A stretch of 64,000 nucleotides of DNA from Dehalococcoidia bacterium (GTDB lineage Bacteria > Chloroflexota > Dehalococcoidia > Lucifugimonadales > UBA3495): NCBI GenBank assembly GCA_022827095.1, contig JAJDTP010000016.1, forward strand, positions 1 through 64,000, given 5' to 3'. Within the stretch, counting starts at the first letter, position 1. The number at the start of each line of letters is the position of its first letter. Positions 8,761 through 16,285 of this stretch are shown here, piece after piece. The notes under the pieces were generated by a model. It searched no databases. It had not been told where the DNA came from and was given only the letters and a program-made list of their open reading frames with translations. A program made the position numbers and the translations under genes.

Positions 8761-8782
8761 TCGACTTTTAACCCTCATCGCA

Positions 8783-8938
8783 GTGAGTGTTCATAATCCA
8801 GGAGGTTGTCATTGCGAGGCGCCTGCGCCGCGGCAATCTCGACACCGTAGCGGCAATGCCTGCCCCAAAGGAATCCCCTACGCCAACGAGATTGCCGCGC
8901 TTCGCTCGCAATGCCACCCTCAAGTCTGAACAGTTACG
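8783..8938. repeat. Family A inverted-repeat element, copy 2 (long form)
   Basis: About 155 bp with outer ends AGTGTTCA and TGAACAGTTACG and inner ends TTGTCATTGCGAGG and GCTCGCAATGCCAC. It fills most of the gap between the two small-protein genes and ends 14 bp before the -35 box of the second promoter. Like the other copies it has no open frame of its own. Confidence 0.8.
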
Positions 8939-8952
8939 CATCGCAATATCAT

Positions 8953-8994
8953 TTGACAATCTCCGATTAATCATATATGATACGTCTCGTATCA
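8953..8994 (+). promoter_or_regulatory. Sigma-70-type promoter with dyad, for small protein 2
   Basis: TTGACA at 8953-8958, 17-bp spacer, TATGAT at 8976-8981: the same two hexamers and spacing as the promoter at 8399. A dyad TGATACG-TCT-CGTATCA at 8978-8994 overlaps the -10 box and the expected start point, and could be an operator. The intervening bases are different from those of the first promoter, so the matching hexamers are not just recent duplication. Confidence 0.8.
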
Positions 8995-9034
8995 AGTGAT
9001 GTGCAGATAGCATGAACCAAGGAGGTACGCAACG

Positions 9035-9250
9035 ATGGTTGTCACCAACGAAAAGCTCCTCACCAACGACGAAACCCAGGCTCAGACTGGGTTGCTGGTG
9101 GACCGGGTGGAACGGGACATGGCCGACGTGCTGAATGAGCACGGATCCACCAGGTCGGAGGACAAGCGAGAGGCCCGGGTCTTCAGCTTCGGCTACGGTA
9201 TCCCGATGGCCGGCGTTCGCTACTACTCCTTCACGGAGGAGCAGCGGTAA
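9035..9250 (+). CDS. Small paralogous protein 2 with conserved YGIPMAGVRYYSF end
   Basis: A 71-residue paralogue of the protein at 8484, start ATG with AAGGAGG nine bases upstream. It reads TGLLVDRVERDMADVLNEHG in the middle and FGYGIPMAGVRYYSFTEEQR at the end. The middle segment between the helix and the tail is variable in length and sequence, whereas the tail is nearly invariant. No signal peptide, membrane helix or cysteine is present (the paralogue has one Cys). The gene has its own near-consensus promoter and a ten-pair terminator, suggesting abundant, independently controlled expression. Function unknown; RiPP precursor-like or small regulatory protein. Confidence 0.85.
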   Translation: MVVTNEKLLTNDETQAQTGLLVDRVERDMADVLNEHGSTRSEDKREARVFSFGYGIPMAGVRYYSFTEEQR

Positions 9251-9282
9251 AGCGCGGGGCTAACTCCCCAAAGCCAAACACC

Positions 9283-9304
9283 GGGGCGACCGAACGGTCG
9301 CCCC
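9283..9304 (+). terminator. Hairpin terminator of small protein 2
   Basis: GGGGCGACCG and CGGTCGCCCC form a perfect inverted repeat around AA, followed by TCGTCGTTTCATCTTT. It nearly matches the terminator at 8739-8760. Confidence 0.8.
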
Positions 9305-9347
9305 TCGTCGTTTCATCTTTCCGGGACGGGGGCTCACCTCGTCCCTT

Positions 9348-10574
9348 TCAGTTGTCTCCCCTGTACCCGCGGTTGCGGATCTCCTCTTCCATGTGGGCCC
9401 GGATGCCGATCAGGGCGGCCGCCCCTTCTCCCACCGCAGCGGCAACCTGCTTGGTGCTGCCGGCCCGGGCGTCGCCCGCGGCAAAAACCCCGTGACGACT
9501 GGTCTCCATGCCCGTATCCGTCACAATGAACCCCCGCTGGTCCAGTTCTACGGTGTCCGACAGGAAACCCGTGTTGGGATCGAGCCCGATAAAGACGAAC
9601 ACGCCGGCCGGATGCAGCTCCTCCTGCTGACCGGTGGTCAGGTCTTCAACCAGCACTGAGGCAAGCTTGCCATTTCCCCGAAACTCCCGGACCGCAGTGT
9701 TCAGACGGATATCCATCTGCGGGTGGGCCGCTGCCTTGTCCTGCAGGATCTGGCTGGCCCGCAGCCGCTCGCCCCTTTCCAGAACGGTAACGTGGGAGGC
9801 GAACCGGGTGAGGAACAGGCCCTCCTCGACGCCGCTGTTGCCACCGCCTACCACCAGCGTTTCCATGTCGCGGTAGAACGGCCCGTCGCAGGTCGCGCAG
9901 AAGTGGACGCCGGCCCCGATGAAGTCCTCCTCGCCCGGCACGCTCAGCCGGCGATACCGGGTTCCCGGGGTAAGCAGCAGAGCCGATGCGCGGTACTCCT
10001 GGCCGGAGTCGGTGGTGACGGTGCGCACTCCACCATCTTCGGCGTCGGAATCCACCGACGCCACGGTTTGGGCGACCAGGATTTCCACGCCGAAACGCTC
10101 GGCCTGCCCGCGCATGCGGTCGGCTAGCTCAGCGCCCGTAATCCCCTCAGCGAACCCAGGATAGTTGTCGATACGCTCCGTCGAACCGGCCTGGCCGCCG
10201 ACTCCGCCACGCTCGATGATCAGGGTATCCATGCCCTCACGGGCCGCGTAGATGGCGGCGGTCAGACCGGCCGGGCCGCCACCGACGATGATCAGGTCGT
10301 AGTAGGAGCGGCTGGCCTGCGGGTTGATGCCAAGACGCGCCGCCAGCTCGGCGTTGGACGGCTCGACCAGGATCGGCCCGCCGTCATCGAAAACGATGGT
10401 GGGAATGATCTGACGGCCATCGTTCAGCTGGCGAACGGTTTCCTGGGCTTCAGGCTCATGCTCGATGTCCACCCAGCGATAGGGTATGCGGTGCTCCGCA
10501 AGGAACTGCTTGGAGCGACGGCAGTCGGGGCACCACAGGGCGCCGTACACGGTCATGCCGGGGGATTGCGTCAT
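9348..10574 (-). CDS. Glutaredoxin-thioredoxin reductase fusion
   Basis: Flavoprotein disulfide reductase of about 408 aa. Residues 7-82 form a glutaredoxin-like domain with the CPDC active site (Cys15, Cys18). Residues 92-400 form a thioredoxin reductase: FAD motif VGGGPAG (97-103), redox centre CATC (Cys226, Cys229), NADPH motif GGGNSG (243-248) and the C-terminal FAD segment GDARAGSTKQ. The enzyme should pass electrons from NADPH to its own glutaredoxin domain and on to cellular disulfides or peroxidases. The start could also be the ATG six codons in. It is convergent with the twin small-protein genes. Confidence 0.94.
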   Translation of the reverse strand: MTQSPGMTVYGALWCPDCRRSKQFLAEHRIPYRWVDIEHEPEAQETVRQLNDGRQIIPTIVFDDGGPILVEPSNAELAARLGINPQASRSYYDLIIVGGGPAGLTAAIYAAREGMDTLIIERGGVGGQAGSTERIDNYPGFAEGITGAELADRMRGQAERFGVEILVAQTVASVDSDAEDGGVRTVTTDSGQEYRASALLLTPGTRYRRLSVPGEEDFIGAGVHFCATCDGPFYRDMETLVVGGGNSGVEEGLFLTRFASHVTVLERGERLRASQILQDKAAAHPQMDIRLNTAVREFRGNGKLASVLVEDLTTGQQEELHPAGVFVFIGLDPNTGFLSDTVELDQRGFIVTDTGMETSRHGVFAAGDARAGSTKQVAAAVGEGAAALIGIRAHMEEEIRNRGYRGDN

Positions 10575-10701
10575 ATGCGCACCTCGCTTCGTATCGCCAG
10601 AGGACTATCGCCAATGGCGCGCGTTGAGGAAATTATGGTAGCCGGAGCGGGACCGTGGCTCTCTCTCAAAGGCGCACGGACGGGTGTTGGATTAGCGGAA
10701 A

Positions 10702-11130
10702 CTACTCAGGGTTATCTTCAGTATATGACGTGCCTTCAGGTTGGTCCTGTGGATGGTCCATACCTCGGCCAGGCCCTGCCGGCTTGATGCGCCACAGGTC
10801 ATCGGAAGACTTCAGGGTTTTGCGGAACTCATCCCAACCCGTCGGGTCGGAGTAAGGTGTGGGAGCTTCGCCACACCAGTAGGCAAGCAGGCCGGGGGGC
10901 AATTTTTTCCTCAGTTCTTCGGTTATGCGCCCCGGATGCTCGCTGGTTAGGGTACGACGGGCCGTTTCCTCGGCGCGCTTCTTTTTTTCTTCAAAGTTGG
11001 GATCTGGGAGAATATTGTAGCCCTCCAGGGATTCCGAAAACTCCCGCTCGTATTCATCCAGGTCGTCCGGGAAAGGCCAGTAGTCATCGGGGTCAGGGAG
11101 GTTGGATTTGTCATTATTATCGCCGTCCAT
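10702..11130 (-). CDS. Acidic protein downstream of BrnT-like toxin, possible antitoxin
   Basis: A 142-residue charged protein starting MDGDNNDKSNLPDPDDYWPF, with a basic stretch EEKKKRAEETARRTLTSEH and a C-terminal tail rich in Gly, Pro and Asp. SD GGAGG lies six bases before the ATG. It follows the BrnT-like gene by 12 bp on the same strand, the position of brnA in BrnTA systems, but the usual BrnA ribbon-helix-helix end (a Y/W-Q-T-R-I/M-N motif) is not obvious. The weak KLPPGLLAYW segment could be a degenerate version. Treated as a possible divergent antitoxin. Confidence 0.6.
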   Translation of the reverse strand: MDGDNNDKSNLPDPDDYWPFPDDLDEYEREFSESLEGYNILPDPNFEEKKKRAEETARRTLTSEHPGRITEELRKKLPPGLLAYWCGEAPTPYSDPTGWDEFRKTLKSSDDLWRIKPAGPGRGMDHPQDQPEGTSYTEDNPE

Positions 11131-11142
11131 CGTCGCCTCCGT

Positions 11143-11412
11143 TCAGCGCAAGTATTGTCGTGTGTACTTCCGACTGGGGTACACGGTCATCAGGGTTTCA
11201 ACGTCATCCATGCGGTAAAAAGGAACTTCATACGCATATCCCCCGATGCCGATGATGTACAGGCGCTCTTCAGGATGCTGCACCTGGTTGGGGTGAAGTA
11301 TGTCGGCCAGAAACCCGCCATGTTGCAAATGATACACCACGTCGTTGAAGGACAGCCCTCTGTTGCGTCGCAGCCATTCGTTCTTCGCGTCGTCCCAAAC
11401 GTACTCTGGCAT
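11143..11412 (-). CDS. BrnT-like ribonuclease toxin
   Basis: An 89-residue protein, MPEYVWDDAKNEWLRRNRGL onward, matching the BrnT/DUF497 pattern of F.WD..K...N...HG.SF.DV.........D. An RxxxIG element (ERLYIIGIGGYAYEVPFY) and a final YPSRKYTRQY follow, as in BrnT proteins, which are RelE-fold ribonucleases. The start is the ATG at 11412; the same frame runs on upstream, out of frame, inside the CoA-transferase gene. The downstream gene at 10702 is the expected antitoxin position. The substitution HG to NRG in the signature is unusual. Confidence 0.72.
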   Translation of the reverse strand: MPEYVWDDAKNEWLRRNRGLSFNDVVYHLQHGGFLADILHPNQVQHPEERLYIIGIGGYAYEVPFYRMDDVETLMTVYPSRKYTRQYLR

Positions 11413-11419
11413 AAACGGA

Positions 11420-12700
11420 CTACAGCACCCCCTCCCGGCGCCACTGTTCGATTTCATCCGACCCGAAGCCCAACTCCGCCAGCACCTCCTCGGTATGCTC
11501 GCCCAGCGCGGGAAGGTCACCCGGCTCCAGGGGCGTTGCGGTGAAGGTGGCCGGAGGGCCGGCCATGCGCACGGTGCCCAGGTCGCGGTGGTGCACGTCG
11601 ATGGCCAGGTTGTTGGCCTCCACCTGGGGGTGTTCGAACAGATCTTCGACGAAGCGCACCGGACCCGCGGGGACCCCGGCGGCATCCAGCAGGTCCAGCC
11701 ATTCGCCGTTGGTTTTGGCGCGGAAAATCTCCTCGGCGTCGGCCATGAGTTGGGCTCCGAAATCGGCAGCCTCCTGCGAGCGCTGATCGTAGCCATCCTC
11801 GAAGCGGATATCGCGGAGTCCGACCACGTCCAGCATCTTGCGACGCAGGCCGTCGTTCAGGCATCCCACCACGATCATGCCGTCCGCCGTTTGGTAGAAC
11901 CGGTAGTAGATATTGCCCGGAGATTGGAAATGCTGGGCCTCGTAGACTTTCAGCAGGTCGGGGTACGGAGTTCCCGCGGCCCACATGGCGTTCACCGACT
12001 CCATGATCTCCGCATGCGGCGCCTTGTCGATGCCGTCGATGCGGACGAAGCGCATACCCAGCATCAGCAGGCCGGTGCCGAGCAGCGATGCCTCCAGCTT
12101 TTGTCCCCGACCCTGCTCACCTGCAGGAGCGCCGCGCTCACGGGCGAACAACGCCCCGCAAACGGCCCAGGCCTGGGCGAGTCCGCAGGCGGTATCCACC
12201 AGCGGGCTGGCCACGATCTGCTGCGGCACGCCGTTTACGACCTTGCCCTCAGCCGTGGCGATGCCTGACATGCCCTGGATGATGATGTCGTAGCCGGGCC
12301 GGTAGGAGTCGGGCCCCTCGTGTCCAAAAGCCGATCCCTCGCAGTAGATGATGGACGGGTTGATGGCGGCCAGGGTCTCGTAGTCGATGCCAAATCGACC
12401 GGCCACGTCGGGCCGGTTGTTGGCCAGGATCACGTCGGCCTGCTCGGTCAGGCGGCGCACCACGTCGGCGGCCTCGGGCCTGGTCAGGTTCAGCGTCATG
12501 GAACGCTTGCCCCGGTTGTAGGCCATGAAGGGCCGGCCGTCGGTGGGCAGCACGGCCTGGGCGTAGCGCCACAGGTCGCCCCAGGGCGGCTCCACCTTGA
12601 TCACGTTGGCGCCCATGTCGGCCAGCAACATGCCGGCTGTGGGCGTGGCAATCATGGTGGAGAACTCGACAACGTTGATGCCTTCAAGAGGGCCGGCCAT
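11420..12700 (-). CDS. CaiB/BaiF family CoA-transferase
   Basis: Class III CoA-transferase, 426 aa, expected to move CoA between an acyl donor and a carboxylic acid. It starts MAGPLEGINVVEFSTMIATP with CGGAG eight bases before the ATG at 12700. Typical segments are LLADMGANVIKVEPPWGD, AYNRGKRSMTLNL and YDIIIQGMSGIA. By eye, the position equal to Asp169 of formyl-CoA transferase, in the motif SMQDAV, reads SLLGTG here, so the nucleophilic Asp is missing. It may be an inactive or altered family member. Its 3' end abuts the BrnT-like gene. Confidence 0.9.
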   Translation of the reverse strand: MAGPLEGINVVEFSTMIATPTAGMLLADMGANVIKVEPPWGDLWRYAQAVLPTDGRPFMAYNRGKRSMTLNLTRPEAADVVRRLTEQADVILANNRPDVAGRFGIDYETLAAINPSIIYCEGSAFGHEGPDSYRPGYDIIIQGMSGIATAEGKVVNGVPQQIVASPLVDTACGLAQAWAVCGALFARERGAPAGEQGRGQKLEASLLGTGLLMLGMRFVRIDGIDKAPHAEIMESVNAMWAAGTPYPDLLKVYEAQHFQSPGNIYYRFYQTADGMIVVGCLNDGLRRKMLDVVGLRDIRFEDGYDQRSQEAADFGAQLMADAEEIFRAKTNGEWLDLLDAAGVPAGPVRFVEDLFEHPQVEANNLAIDVHHRDLGTVRMAGPPATFTATPLEPGDLPALGEHTEEVLAELGFGSDEIEQWRREGVL

Positions 12701-12735
12701 GGCGTCGCTCCGGGCGGTGCAAAGTCGTCGGGCGA

Positions 12736-14079
12736 TTATAGCAAAGCGGGGCCGGCCAGCCGGAACCGCTCCGGACCCAGCGCCAGCGCGTCGGCGGGAA
12801 TCATGGCAGCCAACTGCGATGGCCTGTAATCTCCGGACGTACCCTCTTCGTCCAACCACGAAAGTGACGCCACTGCACGTTCGGCAGCAACTCCCTTGGC
12901 CTGCACCAGGACGCGGAAATCGCCCAATCCGCCCGGTCGAACCAGGTGAGTCAGCCCGGTCAGCCAATCGCGGGAGGCGTCGGGCTGGGGCGCAAACGGT
13001 TCGGCCAGCGCGTCAGGCAGCGTCCCTTCAGTGTCGACCGGGATTGTGATCCAGCCGCTGCCCGTTCCCGCGGGCGGTGCGGCGTTGCGCCGTATGGTCT
13101 GCACGCCGAGACGCGTCAGAAGCCCCCCTTGGGATAACTCCCCCACGGTGCTCAGCCCGGCCCGCTCCCCGGCGAGACGAACCGACGTGAAGTCGACCTG
13201 GGCCGTGATGTCCTGCCGCCCCGTATCCACCAGGGGCGTATCGGTTTGCCGGTGGGAACGGTAGGTGACCAGCGTGCCGTGGGGTCGTTGCGCCGGGTCG
13301 TAGAGATCCACCGCGCTGCGGCCGTAGTCGATAGTGATGACGAACCCCGTATCCAGCGTCGACGCCACCGACGCGGCCCAGTCGTCGAGCAGCAGGCAGA
13401 TTTCGGCGGTCTGCCCGTCCGCAAGGGTAACTCCTAAGTCGGCCAGGCGCTGCTCCAGCTCCGGAGTTGAAGCGTCGCCGGCGACTTCCATCAACTGCCC
13501 CTCGTAGCCGTCCGCGACGTCGGACTCGATGGCAACGTAGAGCTCGCGGAGCGTGCCGCGCTCCTTGCGCACCCGGTGCACCGGCAGGGCGTCCAGCAGC
13601 TCGTTGGAGATCACGCAGCCCGTGACTTTACGGAACGGCAGTTGCAGAGCGTCGCCTGCAACTCGGTCCGATGCCAAGCCACGGTCGTTGGCGCTGCCCA
13701 GGGCACGGTCAACCGCAACGTACCGCAGCGATCCGGGAAAACCTTCGGGAAGATGGCTGGCGGCGTTGCATATGTCGCGCCCCAGCAGGCTGTTACCGGC
13801 CCCGGGTTCGATCACGAAGAACGGGTCAGGCTGATCCAGAAGGCGCCAGAACCGGAACAGCTGCACGGCCAGCAGCGCGCCGAAGGCAGGATGCACCTGC
13901 GGGCTCGTGTAGTAATCGCTGCCGGCGCCGTTGCGGGTGTAGTACCCGCCGGTTCCGTACAGGGACCGCGCCATGTATTCGGCGAAGGTGATGGGGCCGT
14001 GGCGGGCAATGCGGCGGCGAATGGCCCGTTCTGCGACGGTGGGGACGCTCATGGGATCGAAACCAGACAAGACACGCAT
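12736..14079 (-). CDS. SAM-dependent methyltransferase, MidA/NDUFAF7 family (paralogue 1)
   Basis: About 447 aa, DUF185 family. The first half reads GPITFAEYMARSLYGTGGYY, a YYTSPQVHPAFGALLA segment and VIEPGAGNSLLGRDI (SAM-binding Gly-rich loop), followed by the NELLDALPVHR motif. Characterised eukaryotic members methylate an arginine of a complex I subunit; whether this bacterial one does is unknown. The start may be ATG at 14079 or 14052; the perfect 22-bp palindrome at 14081 lies directly upstream of the first. A second, diverged paralogue is at 21346-22521. It follows the CoA-transferase with opposite order, 35 bp apart on the same strand. Confidence 0.88.
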   Translation of the reverse strand: MRVLSGFDPMSVPTVAERAIRRRIARHGPITFAEYMARSLYGTGGYYTRNGAGSDYYTSPQVHPAFGALLAVQLFRFWRLLDQPDPFFVIEPGAGNSLLGRDICNAASHLPEGFPGSLRYVAVDRALGSANDRGLASDRVAGDALQLPFRKVTGCVISNELLDALPVHRVRKERGTLRELYVAIESDVADGYEGQLMEVAGDASTPELEQRLADLGVTLADGQTAEICLLLDDWAASVASTLDTGFVITIDYGRSAVDLYDPAQRPHGTLVTYRSHRQTDTPLVDTGRQDITAQVDFTSVRLAGERAGLSTVGELSQGGLLTRLGVQTIRRNAAPPAGTGSGWITIPVDTEGTLPDALAEPFAPQPDASRDWLTGLTHLVRPGGLGDFRVLVQAKGVAAERAVASLSWLDEEGTSGDYRPSQLAAMIPADALALGPERFRLAGPALL

Positions 14080-14080
14080 A

Positions 14081-14102
14081 AGGGCGAATGATCATTCGCC
14101 CT
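14081..14102. promoter_or_regulatory. Perfect 22-bp palindrome
   Basis: AGGGCGAATGA is followed at once by its exact reverse complement, TCATTCGCCCT, with no loop. It lies between the MidA-like gene and the hypothetical gene at 14127. It may be an operator for a dimeric regulator, or a bidirectional terminator lacking a T run. Confidence 0.6.
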
Positions 14103-14126
14103 CGCACAGGTCAGGTGTTCCAGGTG

Positions 14127-14483
14127 TTAACGGTACATCGGCTTGAAGAAACTGTGCAGGAAGTTGTTGCGGTGGGCCCACGAATGAGCCCGCTTGAGCA
14201 CGGAATCAGGTATCGGCTCGGACCGGCGATGGGTGATGCGCAGGGTTTCGTAGTCGGACAACTCCGGCGGCGCGTCGGCGGTATAGAGCAGTTCGCACCC
14301 CTCACCTTCAGCGAAAAGTTTCAGACTGTCGAAGCCCTTCACCCGCCGGCCTGGGGTCTGATAGACGTAGAACTCGACACTCCCGACCAATTCGTCGAAG
14401 TGGTCGTTGCCGTTGCCGCGTCCGCCGCCCTGGCGAAGCTGATCGCGGCCGATTCCATAACTGCTCAAGCGTCTGCGTTGCAT
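14127..14483 (-). CDS. Hypothetical protein
   Basis: A 118-residue basic protein, start ATG at 14483 with a weak GGTGG upstream. It has a Gly/Asn-rich segment (QGGGRGNGNDHFDEL) at about residue 18, a hydrophobic FYVYQTP stretch, and ends HSWAHRNNFLHSFFKPMYR. No family was recognised. It follows the gene at 14531 by 47 bp on the same strand, so the two may form a small operon. The role is unknown. Confidence 0.5.
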   Translation of the reverse strand: MQRRRLSSYGIGRDQLRQGGGRGNGNDHFDELVGSVEFYVYQTPGRRVKGFDSLKLFAEGEGCELLYTADAPPELSDYETLRITHRRSEPIPDSVLKRAHSWAHRNNFLHSFFKPMYR

Positions 14484-14530
14484 GTAGACACCACCGGGTT
14501 GGTTGCTTAACGTACACCCCGAAAGTGCGA

Positions 14531-14845
14531 TCAGCCTTCCCGCAGCAGGGCCGGCTTGATGATGCCGTTCCAGGGGTCGTCAGGGTCGCGGCGGCGCACG
14601 GCATCCACCAAGTCGGCGGCCGCATTGCCGTGAAGCAGCCTGAGGTCTTCGATAGTCTGGCGTCCGGCAAGCTTGATTATCGCTTCGCGCAGGGCCTCCA
14701 CGTAGGGAACGACGTCACGAGAGGCGGACAGGCTTTCGTGGCGTATCCTGACGTTTTCCAACTGCTCGACCCAGTCGATTTGGCGTTCCACCTGATCGAA
14801 GGGGTCATCCTCCGGATCCGGAGTTGGGGACATGGTCGTGGTCAT
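14531..14845 (-). CDS. Hypothetical acidic helical protein
   Basis: A 104-residue protein, mostly helical and acidic, with a predicted helix VERQIDWVEQLENVRIRHES and a second helix YVEALREAIIKLAG. The ATG at 14845 is well supported by GGGAGGTC upstream, and a second ATG is four codons in. No domain was recognised. It is the upstream member of a two-gene minus-strand pair with the 118-aa protein at 14127. Confidence 0.55.
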   Translation of the reverse strand: MTTTMSPTPDPEDDPFDQVERQIDWVEQLENVRIRHESLSASRDVVPYVEALREAIIKLAGRQTIEDLRLLHGNAAADLVDAVRRRDPDDPWNGIIKPALLREG

Positions 14846-14884
14846 GACCGGGACCTCCCTGTTATCGGAGTTGCGGTTCTGTCG

Positions 14885-15796
14885 TTATGGATAGATGGCC
14901 CAGCCGACCCGGTCGGTGCTGGCGTGGAAGAAATGGCCATCGGTTGAGGTTACAAAGATGTCGGTGAGATCCGGTCCACCGAAGCACACGTTGGTGGGAC
15001 GGGTCGCCGCGACGGGATGGGTCTCGATCACCCGCCCGGTGGGCGAAAAGACGTACAGCATCGGACCGGGCCCCCCCGTAGGCCAGCCGGCGGTGGCGAT
15101 GATGTTGCCGTCGGCGTCAAGGCACATGCCGTCGATTCCCCGGTGCACCCGGTTGGCGTCGCGTCCGAAAGTGTGCAGTGTGGTGTAGGTTCCCAGGGTG
15201 CCGTCGGCGTTGATGGGGTAGGCGCGAAGCTCACGGTCGATATCGATCCGGTCGCTGTTGCTTTCCGCCACATACAGGGTGTTGCCGTCGGGTGATACCA
15301 GGATGCCGTTGGGCATGGTGGTGTCGTAGGTGGATCGGACGGTCCGGTAGGAACCGTCGGCCTGGGGCACGGCGCACAGCACGGAGCGGTTGTCCAGTTG
15401 CTCGACCTCGTGAGGATCGATGTTGCCGGTGTTCCAGGGGTTGGTGAACCAGATGCGGCCCTGGACGTCGATGGCTAAGTCGTTGGGAGTGTTCAGCGGT
15501 ACCCCGTCAAGATTATCCGCGACGGTGACCATACTGCCATCAGGATCGAAGCGGACGATCGCCCGACCATTCTGGCAGCAGCCAAAAAGCCGGCCCTGGG
15601 CATCGAAAGCCAGCCCGTTGGTGCGATTGGTGTTTTCACGGTAAACGGAGAAATCTCCTGACTTTGGGTTATAGGCATATATTCTGCTGGCATGAATGTG
15701 TGTGAAAAGTATTACTTCTCCGTTCCATGCCGGCCCTTCGGTGATGCCACCCGGGGGGTCTTCAAAGCGATTGAGGAGGCTGAAACGCCAAGACAT
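14885..15796 (-). CDS. SMP-30/gluconolactonase/LRE family protein
   Basis: Six-bladed beta-propeller, about 303 aa, of the lactonase family that hydrolyses sugar lactones or related esters using a divalent metal. Recognisable blades include TEGPAWNGEVILFTHI, NTNRTNGLAFDAQGRLFGC, NTPNDLAIDVQGRIWFTNPW (conserved ND metal ligand), MPNGILVSPDGNTLYVAES (conserved NG) and HRGIDGMCLDADGNIIAT (conserved GxDG). No signal peptide is present. The ATG at 15796, preceded by AAGGAG at nine bases, is chosen over a TTG that abuts that SD. A role in catabolism of sugar acids is likely but not specified. Confidence 0.92.
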   Translation of the reverse strand: MSWRFSLLNRFEDPPGGITEGPAWNGEVILFTHIHASRIYAYNPKSGDFSVYRENTNRTNGLAFDAQGRLFGCCQNGRAIVRFDPDGSMVTVADNLDGVPLNTPNDLAIDVQGRIWFTNPWNTGNIDPHEVEQLDNRSVLCAVPQADGSYRTVRSTYDTTMPNGILVSPDGNTLYVAESNSDRIDIDRELRAYPINADGTLGTYTTLHTFGRDANRVHRGIDGMCLDADGNIIATAGWPTGGPGPMLYVFSPTGRVIETHPVAATRPTNVCFGGPDLTDIFVTSTDGHFFHASTDRVGWAIYP

Positions 15797-15944
15797 AATG
15801 GACAACTCCTTGAATCCGTCGCGAAAGGAATTGTGAATGGACCGCGACGGCGCTGCCGCTGGCCGATTGTAGCAGGCGACCCCCGGCCCGGCAACGGCGG
15901 GTCGGCCTCGCGCGTACCCGCTTTTGACGAGGATGGGGGTAGTT
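15797..15944. other. Intergenic DNA, nothing recognised
   Basis: The 489-bp gap between the divergent SMP-30 and CoA-transferase genes begins here. This part shows no clear frame, hairpin or repeat beyond a short CGCGTACCCGCTTTTGACGAGG motif near 15914 that is also found next to family A and B elements at 8249, 26366 and 63250. Confidence 0.4.
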
Positions 15945-16077
15945 TACATCGATGCATAGGATGGACAGGATTTGATTGATTATTCGGAACGTCCCTCCGC
16001 CTGGGACAGATCCACAAATGGAGTGGCGTGCCGGCGTTGCCGGCATCCTATTCATCCTGTTCATCGATGTAAAACAT
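15945..16077. repeat. Family C inverted-repeat element
   Basis: Ends TTTACATCGATG and CATCGATGTAAA enclose about 110 bp. Inner arms carry AGGATGGACAGGATTTG and ATCCTATTCATCCTGTTC. A related element is at 60963-61066 and a half copy at 5715. The remaining intergenic sequence up to the next start (16078-16285) shows only a weak promoter-like TTGACG near 16107. Confidence 0.75.
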
Positions 16078-16285
16078 AAAGCGGGAGCGCCGTTGCGGTC
16101 GCGCAAGGTTGACGCGCATATTCGGCGGACTGCATACTCACTCGCGCCGGCTCGCTCGGGCTGCGAACTCAACAATCACCGGCTGCGGCTCTCCTGCCGA
16201 CCCGCTGGGACTCCAGTTGTGTACAACGTGACGGGCCGTAATCTTGGCACATCGTAAACCATTCGGCCGAACCGGGAGGTGAATC

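Noticed and set aside
8262-8938. Repeats beside the twin genes as a CRISPR-like array
   Set aside because: The elements are inverted repeats of 100-160 bp, with no regular short direct repeats and spacers and no cas genes.
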